From Lachnospiraceae bacterium C10 (GTDB lineage Bacteria; Bacillota; Clostridia; Lachnospirales; Lachnospiraceae), in the NCBI GenBank assembly GCA_900100095.1, contig FMTN01000006.1, forward strand, positions 153,251 to 217,250: a DNA stretch of 64,000 nt, written 5' to 3'. A program made the position numbers and the translations under genes. Below the pieces are notes generated by a model. The model worked only from the letters and a program-made list of their open reading frames with translations, was not told the DNA's origin and searched no databases. Each line of letters opens with the position of its first letter. The first letter of the stretch is position 1. This document shows, one piece after another, positions 1 through 7,233 of this stretch.

Positions 1-268
1 GTTTCTGACAGATCTTCATATATTTCGCAAGAAGATTCATAAGCGCAGAAACCTCCTCTTTCGGACGATTCCAGTTTTCTGTAGAAAAGGCATACATCGA
101 CAGGTACTTGATTCCAAGCTTGTTTGCAGCTTTAATAATTGGCTCGACCCGCTTTGCACCCATCATATGTCCGTAGGTTCTTGGCATATTTTTTTCTTTT
201 GCCCAGCGTCCGTTTCCATCCAGGATCAATGAAACATGTTCCGGAACAGGCAGAAGTTCTTCTTCCAT
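1..268 (-). CDS. uppS: Isoprenyl (undecaprenyl diphosphate) synthase, N-terminal part
   Basis: Partial gene, cut by the left window edge; 89 N-terminal residues are visible. UppS condenses isopentenyl diphosphate onto farnesyl diphosphate to give the C55 lipid carrier of wall synthesis. The visible part carries the family hallmarks: [10 protein letters not shown] (catalytic Asp and P-loop-like region), then H-x2-GA and STENW followed by RP. The ATG at 268 is preceded by AAGGAG. It follows frr across a hairpin, as in the conserved rpsB-tsf-pyrH-frr-uppS order of Firmicutes. Family assignment is secure; the C-terminus is unseen. Confidence 0.93.
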   Translation of the reverse strand, partial: MEEELLPVPEHVSLILDGNGRWAKEKNMPRTYGHMMGAKRVEPIIKAANKLGIKYLSMYAFSTENWNRPKEEVSALMNLLAKYMKICQK

Positions 269-284
269 AATTTCTCCTTGTCAT

Positions 285-317
285 AAAAAAGAGGGACACT
301 GTAATTTACCGTGTCCC
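285..317 (-). terminator. Intrinsic terminator or attenuator between frr and uppS
   Basis: Read on the minus strand, a 7-bp stem GGGACAC/GTGTCCC (arms 311-317 and 293-299) is followed by CTC and six T residues. It lies 18 bases past the frr stop and before the uppS ribosome binding site. No clear promoter is visible between it and uppS, so it probably only attenuates transcription into uppS. Confidence 0.7.
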
Positions 318-334
318 GCTCTCGTTAAAAATCA

Positions 335-889
335 TTAGACTGTCATGATTTCTTTTGTCTTATTATCGATGGCACCATCAATTTTAGCAATATAAGAATC
401 TGTCATCTTCTGAACTTCTGTCTCAAGATTCTTGATTTCATCTTCAGAAAGATCCTCTTCCTTGCCGGCCTTCTTTAAGGTATCGTTGGCATCACGACGA
501 ATATTACGAACTGCAACTTTGGCATTCTCGCCAAGCTTCTTGATATCCTTCGCAAGCTCTTTACGACGCTCCTCGTTCAAATCAGGGAACACCAGACGAA
601 TGGTCTTACCGTCATTGGTTGGATTGATTCCAACGTCCGACATCAGAATAGCCTTCTCAATTTCTCTGACCATAGATGCTTCCCAGGGCTGAATCTGAAT
701 CATTCTTGCTTCCGGAACACTGACATTGGCAATCTGCTGAATCGGAGTCGGTGCTCCGTAGTAGTCTACCATTACCTTGTCAAGAATATGTGGATTTGCA
801 CGACCGGCACGAATTGTCACATATTCATTTAACAAAGCCTCGTAGGACTTTGTCATCTTCTCATCAAATGGAACTAATCTTGCGTCCAT
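335..889 (-). CDS. frr: Ribosome recycling factor
   Basis: 184 residues, the usual length of about 185. RRF works with EF-G to split the post-termination ribosome. The sequence is full length and family-typical: the N-terminal helix with RAGRANP, the central IQIQPWE and GINPTNDGKTIRLVFP segments of domain II, and the C-terminal KAGKEEDLSED helix. The ribosome binding site AAGGAG overlaps the pyrH stop region, so translation is probably coupled to pyrH, its neighbour 9 bases upstream. A terminator-like hairpin follows. Confidence 0.97.
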   Translation of the reverse strand: MDARLVPFDEKMTKSYEALLNEYVTIRAGRANPHILDKVMVDYYGAPTPIQQIANVSVPEARMIQIQPWEASMVREIEKAILMSDVGINPTNDGKTIRLVFPDLNEERRKELAKDIKKLGENAKVAVRNIRRDANDTLKKAGKEEDLSEDEIKNLETEVQKMTDSYIAKIDGAIDNKTKEIMTV

Positions 890-898
890 AAAATCTCC

Positions 899-1594
899 TT
901 ATACTGTTACGGTAGTACCATTGAAGCTACCACTCATTGCTTTTACAATACTATCTTCTTCATCTAAAGCAAAGACACGCATCGGCATCTTATTCTCCAT
1001 ACACATAATGGATGCGGTAAGATCCATGGCAGCAAGCTGCTTGTCAATCACTTCCTGAATAGAAACCTCATCATAACGTTTCGCATCCGGATTCTTCTTT
1101 GGATCATCGTTGTAGATTCCATCAACAGCCTTTGCCAAAAGAATCATATCTGATTCAATTTCAACAGCACGAAGAACAGTCGCTGTATCCGTAGAAAAAT
1201 ACGGATGCCCTGTTCCACCGGCGAAAAATACAACCATATTCTTCGCGAAATACTTATTTGCACGATCTTTTGAGTATAACTTGGTAAAGCTGCCTACTTC
1301 AAACGGTGTAAGAATGTTTGTCTGCATGCCCTGACTTCTGAAAATTTCAGAAACGTAAATGCAGTTCATAACGGTAGCAAGCATTCCAATCTGATCGGCT
1401 TTGCTACGGTCCATATTCTCGCTGCTACGGCCTCTCCAGAAATTACCACCGCCAATAACGATTCCTACCTGCACACCATCGTCAACAAGCTTTTTCACCT
1501 GCTTTGCAACACGGATACAGGTTGCTTCATCAAAGCCGGTCTTCTTATCTCCGGCTAAAGCTTCACCACTTAATTTTAATAATACGCGACTCAT
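899..1594 (-). CDS. pyrH: Uridylate kinase (UMP kinase)
   Basis: 231 residues, slightly short for bacterial UMP kinases (about 240). It phosphorylates UMP to UDP with ATP; the family works as a hexamer. The amino-acid-kinase fold is clear: LLKLSGEAL at the N-terminus, GIVIGGGNFWRG in the glycine-rich UMP/ATP loop, FFAGGTGHPYFSTDTA, and the KAVDGIYNDDPKKNPDA nucleotide loop. The start has the SD TTAGGAG. It lies upstream of frr as in most Firmicutes, but here the gene upstream is a bactofilin rather than tsf. Confidence 0.97.
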   Translation of the reverse strand: MSRVLLKLSGEALAGDKKTGFDEATCIRVAKQVKKLVDDGVQVGIVIGGGNFWRGRSSENMDRSKADQIGMLATVMNCIYVSEIFRSQGMQTNILTPFEVGSFTKLYSKDRANKYFAKNMVVFFAGGTGHPYFSTDTATVLRAVEIESDMILLAKAVDGIYNDDPKKNPDAKRYDEVSIQEVIDKQLAAMDLTASIMCMENKMPMRVFALDEEDSIVKAMSGSFNGTTVTV

Positions 1595-1611
1595 CTTAAC
1601 TCCTAACAGGC

Positions 1612-2481
1612 TTATGAACCAAATACTGCAGATACATCAACATCAGCATATGCCTGAGAACAGAAGCCCTCGATAACAGCACCGTTGTTGATCTGAACAC
1701 TGCGGGACTTGATATTACCCATAACAACAGCAGATGTGTCAACTACTACAGGTCCCTGTACATCGATATCACCCTTTACTGCACCTGCAATAACAGCGGA
1801 AGATGCAGAAATGTTACCTACAACAACAGAGCCTACACCAATCTTAACAGTTCCGCTAGTTGCAACTTCACCCTGGATCTTAGCCTGGTCAGCAAAGAAT
1901 TCGGAAGAAGTAGAATTTCCGTTAACAGTACCTGTTACTGTAAGCTTACCATTACAACGAACGTTACCATTGATGGTACCTTCAACATTAATAGCTCCTG
2001 TTGAGTCCAAATCACCGGTAATTGTCATACCTGCTGTGATAACTGCTTCCTCATCAGAAACAGGTGCTGAAGCAACATGGTTCATAGGTGCTGTATTCAT
2101 ATCAGACATGGTTCTATTGTTCTCCTTAATGTTCGTATTAAATGTAAAATCTGAATTTAAGTTTAGAGGCTGAGCAGCCGGCTCCGGTGTTGGAACAACA
2201 GGAGTTGTCTCCACTTCTGTAACCTGCTCAACAGGTGCCTTAACCTCCGGTTCGGTTTCAATCACAAGCTTCTTAGGCTCATCAGCCTTGTGGACAGCCT
2301 GCTCAAATAACCCGTCAAGCTTAGAAAGTTCCTTATCCACGTCAACGTCATCATCAAGAACTGTTACATCATGGTTGCCTTCAGTTCCCGGAATACCCGC
2401 ATCATTTCCACTCCCAGCAGGAATCATCTCATCAAGCGCATCTGAGAAATCATCCTTGAAATCCTTAAAAAAACCCATCAT
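1612..2481 (-). CDS. Bactofilin family cytoskeletal protein with long N-terminal extension
   Basis: 289 residues. About 150-275 form the bactofilin (DUF583) right-handed beta-helix: repeating G/V/N strands such as GTINGNVRCNGKLTVTG and GAVKGDIDVQGPVVVD. Bactofilins polymerise without nucleotide into membrane-associated filaments that place wall enzymes. Unusually, about 145 residues precede the helix: an acidic amphipathic start (MGFFKDFKDDFSDALDEM), then a Pro/Val/Glu/Thr-rich linker. It lies 13 bases downstream of a polysaccharide deacetylase, suggesting an envelope module placed between tsf and pyrH. The first two codons are both Met; either could start. Confidence 0.85.
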   Translation of the reverse strand: MMGFFKDFKDDFSDALDEMIPAGSGNDAGIPGTEGNHDVTVLDDDVDVDKELSKLDGLFEQAVHKADEPKKLVIETEPEVKAPVEQVTEVETTPVVPTPEPAAQPLNLNSDFTFNTNIKENNRTMSDMNTAPMNHVASAPVSDEEAVITAGMTITGDLDSTGAINVEGTINGNVRCNGKLTVTGTVNGNSTSSEFFADQAKIQGEVATSGTVKIGVGSVVVGNISASSAVIAGAVKGDIDVQGPVVVDTSAVVMGNIKSRSVQINNGAVIEGFCSQAYADVDVSAVFGS

Positions 2482-2494
2482 AAACCTCCATACT

Positions 2495-3424
2495 TTATTT
2501 TGAAGATAGACTTACATGTTGTATTAAAGTTGTATCTTCACTGATTGGTAAAAGCAGCGCACCCTTCTGCTGCAACTTTTCAATCAACGTAGGCAACGCC
2601 TCAACGGTGGCGTCCTTATCCGTTGCATCGTGCATAAGAACCACCGACGTTTTATATTTTACCACATCTTTCATCACGTTTTCAACAAGTTCATCTTTCG
2701 TATATCCGGAGGTTGTAGCATCTCCACACATTACATTCCAATCGAAATAGGTAATGTCCTGTTGATTAAGATATTTGATGAATTCTGACATATCCGAGTT
2801 GCTTACTTTATTACTGCTTCCGCCGGGGAAACGGTAGTAGGTACTTACAACTCCTGTTACATCGTACAGTAAATTTTGAATTTTTTCAAAATCCTTCTTA
2901 AACGAAGCAAGTGAGGCATAGACCTCACTGTACTTATGTGTATAGGAATGCATACCAAGGGTATGACCTTCCTTTACAATCCTTTTATACATCTTTTTGG
3001 AATGATGATCGGTTCTACCATTCACAAAAAAAGTAGCTTTCACATTATAATCATCTAATGTGTCCAAAATCCTATCCGTATTATTACTAGGTCCATCATC
3101 AAATGTAAGATAGACTTTCAGCGTATCATTCGCACCAGCCAGATTGTCTTCTGCTGAATTCTGCATCAGGAGCTCCTGATCTGTCTGATTCATTTTTGTG
3201 TTGACTTTTTCTGAAATCTTACTCCCCGAAGAACTAAGTATAACATTCTTTAAGCTGTTAACATCCTTTTCAAGTAAAACAACCTTTACGGATAAAAAAA
3301 TCATTAAAAGTAAGGAAATTACAACCCAAAGAAATAAAGTGAAAACGATCATGGACTTCATACGATGAACCCGGCTGATTTTTTCCCGCCTGGCCTGTAA
3401 AGCTTCTTTCGCTTTATCGTCCAT
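2495..3424 (-). CDS. Membrane-anchored polysaccharide deacetylase (NodB domain)
   Basis: 309 residues from the ATG at 3424, which has the SD AGGAGAG and lies after the tsf terminator. A longer in-frame start at 3490 would put coding sequence through that hairpin, so I reject it. One N-terminal TM segment (about 24-47) makes it a signal-anchor protein with an outside catalytic domain. All NodB motifs are present: TFDDGPS (Asp-Asp), HSYTH (metal His pair), RFPGG, DWNVMCGD and LMHD. It should N-deacetylate GlcNAc or MurNAc in peptidoglycan or another glycan; the substrate cannot be told. It is paired with the bactofilin gene downstream. Confidence 0.88.
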   Translation of the reverse strand: MDDKAKEALQARREKISRVHRMKSMIVFTLFLWVVISLLLMIFLSVKVVLLEKDVNSLKNVILSSSGSKISEKVNTKMNQTDQELLMQNSAEDNLAGANDTLKVYLTFDDGPSNNTDRILDTLDDYNVKATFFVNGRTDHHSKKMYKRIVKEGHTLGMHSYTHKYSEVYASLASFKKDFEKIQNLLYDVTGVVSTYYRFPGGSSNKVSNSDMSEFIKYLNQQDITYFDWNVMCGDATTSGYTKDELVENVMKDVVKYKTSVVLMHDATDKDATVEALPTLIEKLQQKGALLLPISEDTTLIQHVSLSSK

Positions 3425-3447
3425 AGTCTCTCCTATCATATTTGAAA

Positions 3448-3479
3448 GAAAGGCACTATAGAGAACTATAGTGCCTTTC
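3448..3479 (-). terminator. Hairpin terminator after tsf
   Basis: Perfect 14-bp stem (3448-3461 with 3466-3479) and a four-base loop, 14 bases past the tsf stop. On the minus strand the stem ends in a short T-rich tract (CTTTCTTTC). A run of seven A follows it on the plus strand. Transcription of the deacetylase probably relies on partial read-through, because I see no clear promoter in the short space before its SD. Confidence 0.7.
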
Positions 3480-3492
3480 CAAAAAAACAAAA

Positions 3493-4422
3493 TTATTTGA
3501 GCTGTGCAGCTACTTCCTCAGCGAAGTTCTCACTCTTCTTCTCAAGACCTTCACCTGTCTCGAAACGGATGAACTCCTTGATTGTAAGAGTTGTGTTGTT
3601 CTCCTTAGCAACCTGCTCTAAATACTTAGCAACGCTCTGCTTACCATCGGTAGCCTTAACGTATGGCTGATCAAGAAGACAAACTTCCTTGAGCTCCTTC
3701 TTGATACGTCCCTGGATCATACCAGCCTTAACCTTCTCAGGCTTAGCGGCTTCCTTAGGATCGTTCTCAATCTGAGCTGCGATGATCTCTTTCTCATGAT
3801 CGATGAAGTCCTGATCAACATCAGCATCAGAAATGTACTTAGGAGCCAATGCAGCGATCTGCATTGCAATGTTCTTCATAGCTTCCTTAACAGCTTCAGC
3901 ATCGCTGTCTGTCTCAGCATTGATAACAACACCGATTCTTCCGCCACCGTGGATGTAAGATGTAACGAAACCGTTCTCTGCTGTCATCTTCTGGAAACGA
4001 CGGATAGAAAGGTTCTCACCGATAACGGCGATCTTATCTGTTAATGCATCCTTAACAGTCTTAGAAGCATCAGCATTCCACTGATCAGCCATGAATGCAT
4101 CCATGTCTGTTGCGGAAGTTGTTAAAGCCTGATTAGCTACTGCTGCAACATACTCCTTGAAAGTATCATTGTTAGCAACGAAATCTGTCTCAGAGTTAAC
4201 CTCAACGATAGCTGCTGTCTTATCATCTGCTGCAACTGCAACAAGACCCTCTGCTGCGATACGACCAGACTTCTTTTCAGCCTTAGCCTGACCATTCTTA
4301 CGAAGGTACTCTGCAGCCTCATCCATGTTACCGTCAGTCTCGTTAAGAGCCTTCTTACAATCCATCATACCAGCGCCAGTGAGCTCACGGAGCTCCTTAA
4401 CCATTGCTGCTGTAATAGCCAT
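3493..4422 (-). CDS. tsf: Elongation factor Ts
   Basis: 309 residues, normal for EF-Ts (about 290-310), the guanine-nucleotide exchange factor that recycles EF-Tu. The N-terminal UBA-like domain has the signature VKELRELTGAGMMDCKKAL, followed by the core motif ETDFVANN that contacts EF-Tu. The remainder forms the two dimerisation/core subdomains. It follows rpsB by 47 bases with no hairpin between, so the two are cotranscribed from the promoter at 5291-5319. Confidence 0.97.
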   Translation of the reverse strand: MAITAAMVKELRELTGAGMMDCKKALNETDGNMDEAAEYLRKNGQAKAEKKSGRIAAEGLVAVAADDKTAAIVEVNSETDFVANNDTFKEYVAAVANQALTTSATDMDAFMADQWNADASKTVKDALTDKIAVIGENLSIRRFQKMTAENGFVTSYIHGGGRIGVVINAETDSDAEAVKEAMKNIAMQIAALAPKYISDADVDQDFIDHEKEIIAAQIENDPKEAAKPEKVKAGMIQGRIKKELKEVCLLDQPYVKATDGKQSVAKYLEQVAKENNTTLTIKEFIRFETGEGLEKKSENFAEEVAAQLK

Positions 4423-4469
4423 GTTATTCTCCTTTTATAATCAAGTGTCTGTATGTTACAAACGAACTA

Positions 4470-5180
4470 TTAGTCCTCAGCCTTAGCTGTGTTCTCTGTT
4501 CCCTGCTTAGCCTCAACAACTGCATCAGCCATCTTAGAAACGATAAGCTTTACAGCACGGATAGCATCATCATTACCAGGAATGATGTAATCAAGCTCAT
4601 CCGGATCACAGTTTGTATCAGCGATACCAAGAATTGTAAGACCTAAAGACTGTGCCTCCTGAATGCAGAGACGCTCCTTCTTAGGATCAACAACGAAGAT
4701 AGCATCTGGAATACGATCCATCTCCTTGATTCCGCCAAGGTTACGCTGAAGCTTATCCTGCTCCTTCTTAAGTGCAGCAACTTCCTTCTTAGGAAGAACA
4801 TCAAATGTTCCGTCCTCTTCCATCTTCTCAATCTTCTTGAGACGAGCAATACGGCTCTGGATGGTACGGAAGTTTGTAAGCATTCCACCTAACCATCTCT
4901 CATTTACGAAGTACATTCCACAACGCTCAGCCTCAGCTGCAACTGTCTCCTGAGCCTGCTTCTTAGTACCAACGAAAAGAACAGTTCCTCCCTGAGATAC
5001 GATATCGAAGATAGCATTGTAAGCATCATCAACCATACCTACTGTCTTCTGAAGATCGATGATGTGGATTCCGTTACGCTCTGTGTAGATGTAAGGAGCC
5101 ATCTTAGGATTCCATCTTCTTGTCTGGTGACCGAAATGTACACCTGCCTCGAGTAACTGCTTCATTGAAATTACGCTCAT
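4470..5180 (-). CDS. rpsB: 30S ribosomal protein S2
   Basis: 236 residues, normal for S2. Diagnostic segments are [22 protein letters not shown] at the N-terminus, [19 protein letters not shown] and the C-terminal [12 protein letters not shown] and [11 protein letters not shown]2 is assembled late into the small subunit and is needed for S1 binding. The SD is GGAGG 6 bases upstream. It is the first gene of the translation cluster, with its own promoter just upstream, although no terminator separates it from the flagellar genes. Confidence 0.97.
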   Translation of the reverse strand: MSVISMKQLLEAGVHFGHQTRRWNPKMAPYIYTERNGIHIIDLQKTVGMVDDAYNAIFDIVSQGGTVLFVGTKKQAQETVAAEAERCGMYFVNERWLGGMLTNFRTIQSRIARLKKIEKMEEDGTFDVLPKKEVAALKKEQDKLQRNLGGIKEMDRIPDAIFVVDPKKERLCIQEAQSLGLTILGIADTNCDPDELDYIIPGNDDAIRAVKLIVSKMADAVVEAKQGTENTAKAED

Positions 5181-5290
5181 ATTTTACCTCCATTTGGTTT
5201 TGATTTTCTTCCACAAAATTCCACCCCGACAGAACCAATACTGGCACCACTGAACGGGTCCTTTTGTGTGTTTGATTTTGAGCCTTTGGA

Positions 5291-5319
5291 ATTATAGCAT
5301 AACAAAACATTTCATGCAA
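5291..5319 (-). promoter_or_regulatory. Sigma-A promoter of rpsB-tsf
   Basis: On the minus strand TTGCAT (5314-5319) and TATAAT (5291-5296) are separated by 17 bases, with an extended -10 TG one base upstream of the TATAAT. The predicted start near 5284 leaves a leader of about 100 bases before rpsB. This is a near-consensus vegetative promoter, as expected for ribosomal protein genes. Confidence 0.85.
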
Positions 5320-5327
5320 GTATGTTC

Positions 5328-5993
5328 TTATCTGCTTCTTGTAATAATTCTGGCAATCTGCTGATAAGTACTGCCACTTGTAATCGTATATGTTCCCGGA
5401 TGAATGGATGTATCGAATCCATTCTGTTCCAGATAGGTATTGAATTCAAATCCGGAATCAACAAGTCCTGCTTTGTAGAGGTTTGCTCCGACTGTTGCTG
5501 AATCTTCACCGCTATGAATCTTAAAAGTAACGGTTCCGTTATCTTCTTTTTCATAATTAGGAGAAGTATCCTCGGTATTAACCTTGTCTCCTGTCCTTGT
5601 TGTTATTGTCGTATTTCCTTTTTTTTCGGTTGTTTCGGTTCCTTTTTTCTTGTCGTCTTTAGAATCCTTTTTCTTTTCTTTTTCTTTTGTTTCTTTTGTC
5701 TCTTTTTTCTCAGAATCCTTTTTAGAACCGGAATTTTTCTTCTGTTCGTCTGATGTCTGGCTCTTTTTATCCTTATCCGGACTTTGTGCGTCCTTATTTT
5801 CTTTTTGAACCTGTGCAAGTGTTTTGGATGTACCTGCATCACCGGACGCATCGACCATTCCTAGTGCGGAGGCTCTGCGTCGAATGTCATCATCGCTCAT
5901 CGGATATCCAAGGAAGGTTAAGGCAATCAGAAAAATCATACTTGTTGCAAGGATACCGACTCCGAGACCCCGCATGTAATATTTTCGCTTCAT
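5328..5993 (-). CDS. Single-TM protein with charged linker and MltG-type LysM-like domain
   Basis: 221 residues. A TM segment (about 10-32) is followed by a Lys/Glu/Ser/Thr low-complexity linker (about 60-145). The C-terminal domain (about 150-221) resembles the N-terminal LysM-like subdomain of endolytic transglycosylase MltG: VTFKIHSGEDSATVGANL, then GTYTITSGSTYQQIARII. The catalytic YceG domain, with its active-site Glu, is absent, and the gene ends cleanly, so lytic activity is unlikely. The start overlaps the upstream DUF6115-like stop by 4 bases (ATGA). It is the last gene before rpsB. A peptidoglycan-binding envelope role is inference. Confidence 0.6.
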   Translation of the reverse strand: MKRKYYMRGLGVGILATSMIFLIALTFLGYPMSDDDIRRRASALGMVDASGDAGTSKTLAQVQKENKDAQSPDKDKKSQTSDEQKKNSGSKKDSEKKETKETKEKEKKKDSKDDKKKGTETTEKKGNTTITTRTGDKVNTEDTSPNYEKEDNGTVTFKIHSGEDSATVGANLYKAGLVDSGFEFNTYLEQNGFDTSIHPGTYTITSGSTYQQIARIITRSR

Positions 5994-6883
5994 GATGATT
6001 CCTCCCCTTCATCAAACAGTTCTAAGATCAGCTGAATTTCTCCCAGTCCACGACCGGTTTTCTTGGCGATCTCAATCTGAGAATAACCCTGATGATGCAT
6101 CATTAGAATCTGTTCACGCAACGCTTTGGAATCTCCCGCTGCTCTTCCGCTGTTAATATGCTGCTTTAGGGCTTCCACGGCCTGTTGCTGATTTGGAGCA
6201 TCTTTTGTAACCTGTTCCTTTTCCATCATGGCATGCAGTTCAGCTTCCAGCTGCGCCTCTTCCTTTCGAGGAGATGTCATGGCGCCCTCCGTCTGCAAAG
6301 CAGATGGCTGCTTCGGAGTAATGGACGGACTGGTGGTTGGTACAGGATTTACAACCGGCATAACTTCGATCGGATTTTGTACCGGATCCTGCGGCTGTTT
6401 TGGTAATGGTGTGGCAGGAATGGTTGGAGCAGCTGCTACGGCACCGGCAGCTCCGTTTTCCGGCATGGAAGATAAAATGGCACGAATATGAGACTGTGCA
6501 TTTCCAATTGCCGTCGTCATCTCGGTTAACTTTTCCTGCTTATCATTCAGCATTTGATACAGGAACATGATTTCTTCGTGTGTCTTTTTCATGGAATCAA
6601 ATACGGTATCAGAAAATTCACCGATTGATAAAAGCTTATCATTGACCTCTTTATCCGTACGAACTTCCAGCTCATTGAGTTTCTCGTCCAGTTTTTCCGA
6701 CAGAATCTCCTCCAGCTGCTTATTTGCCTCATTTACATTTTCTGCAAGTATGGACTGTATTTCTTTTTCACCAAGTCCTTTGATTTCGTCCATATCAGAC
6801 GAAGACAGCTTCTCCTGCAAGAAGAAGCTGCCTACAAAGAACAAAGCACCAATTACCAAGAGTCCGATTGCTAATCCACTCAT
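5990..6883 (-). CDS. TM-anchored coiled-coil protein, DUF6115-like, SwrB position
   Basis: 297 residues. An N-terminal TM (about 3-22) is followed by a long coiled coil (about 28-145), a Pro/Ala/Thr-rich linker (about 150-215), and a C-terminal helix-turn-helix-like segment with GYSQIEIAKKTGRGLGEIQL. I recall this C-terminal module as DUF6115. The gene sits between sigma-28 and rpsB, exactly where Bacillus subtilis has swrB, whose product also has an N-terminal TM, a coiled coil and a small C-terminal domain and promotes export-gate activation. Position and architecture suggest a SwrB analogue; sequence homology is unproven. Confidence 0.6.
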   Translation of the reverse strand: MSGLAIGLLVIGALFFVGSFFLQEKLSSSDMDEIKGLGEKEIQSILAENVNEANKQLEEILSEKLDEKLNELEVRTDKEVNDKLLSIGEFSDTVFDSMKKTHEEIMFLYQMLNDKQEKLTEMTTAIGNAQSHIRAILSSMPENGAAGAVAAAPTIPATPLPKQPQDPVQNPIEVMPVVNPVPTTSPSITPKQPSALQTEGAMTSPRKEEAQLEAELHAMMEKEQVTKDAPNQQQAVEALKQHINSGRAAGDSKALREQILMMHHQGYSQIEIAKKTGRGLGEIQLILELFDEGEESS

Positions 6884-6899
6884 TTTTTACCACTCTTTC

Positions 6900-7223
6900 T
6901 TAAATTTTAATATCAAAAGAAGGAATATCTCCTTTTCTTAATACCTTTCCATCCCCTTCTTGATCAGCCTGTTCTTTTTTATTATGATGCTTTTTTTTAC
7001 TATCTTGGAAAGAATTTCCCTTTCCGTTTGGATCAAGTTTGGAATCTTTTGCTGTCTCCTGTTTTGCACTGACCTGATGGGTCTTTTCCTGTGCCTCCTG
7101 TTGAAGATGTACGGAAAGATTCTCCTGGTTCACAATCGGCTTGTGATCCTCCGCCACTTTTTGATCCGTTACCCCTTGTGTATTTTGAATCATTCCATTG
7201 AAATCAACAGGTCGTATCGACAT
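6900..7223 (-). CDS. Small hydrophilic flagellar-locus protein
   Basis: 107 residues with no recognised domain. The N-terminus (IRPVDFNGMIQ) and C-terminus (GDIPSFDIKI) look ordered or motif-like; the middle is Gln/Lys/Asp-rich and probably disordered. No signal peptide or TM is visible. It lies 16 bases upstream of the DUF6115-like gene and 10 bases downstream of the FapA-like gene, so it is certainly cotranscribed. The short conserved-looking ends around a disordered core suggest an adaptor or chaperone, which is only a guess. Confidence 0.6.
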   Translation of the reverse strand: MSIRPVDFNGMIQNTQGVTDQKVAEDHKPIVNQENLSVHLQQEAQEKTHQVSAKQETAKDSKLDPNGKGNSFQDSKKKHHNKKEQADQEGDGKVLRKGDIPSFDIKI

Positions 7224-7233
7224 ATTTGCCTCC

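Noticed and set aside
1337..1351. Perfect 15-base inverted repeat resembling half of a CodY box
   Set aside because: It is inside the pyrH coding sequence at conserved codons, far from a promoter.
3425..3490. Longer start for the polysaccharide deacetylase
   Set aside because: It would run through the tsf terminator hairpin and lacks an SD; the ATG at 3424 has one.
5514..5808. Phe/Ser-rich plus-strand frames opposite the Lys/Glu linker
   Set aside because: These are reverse complements of the Lys/Glu-rich codons of the MltG-like protein linker.
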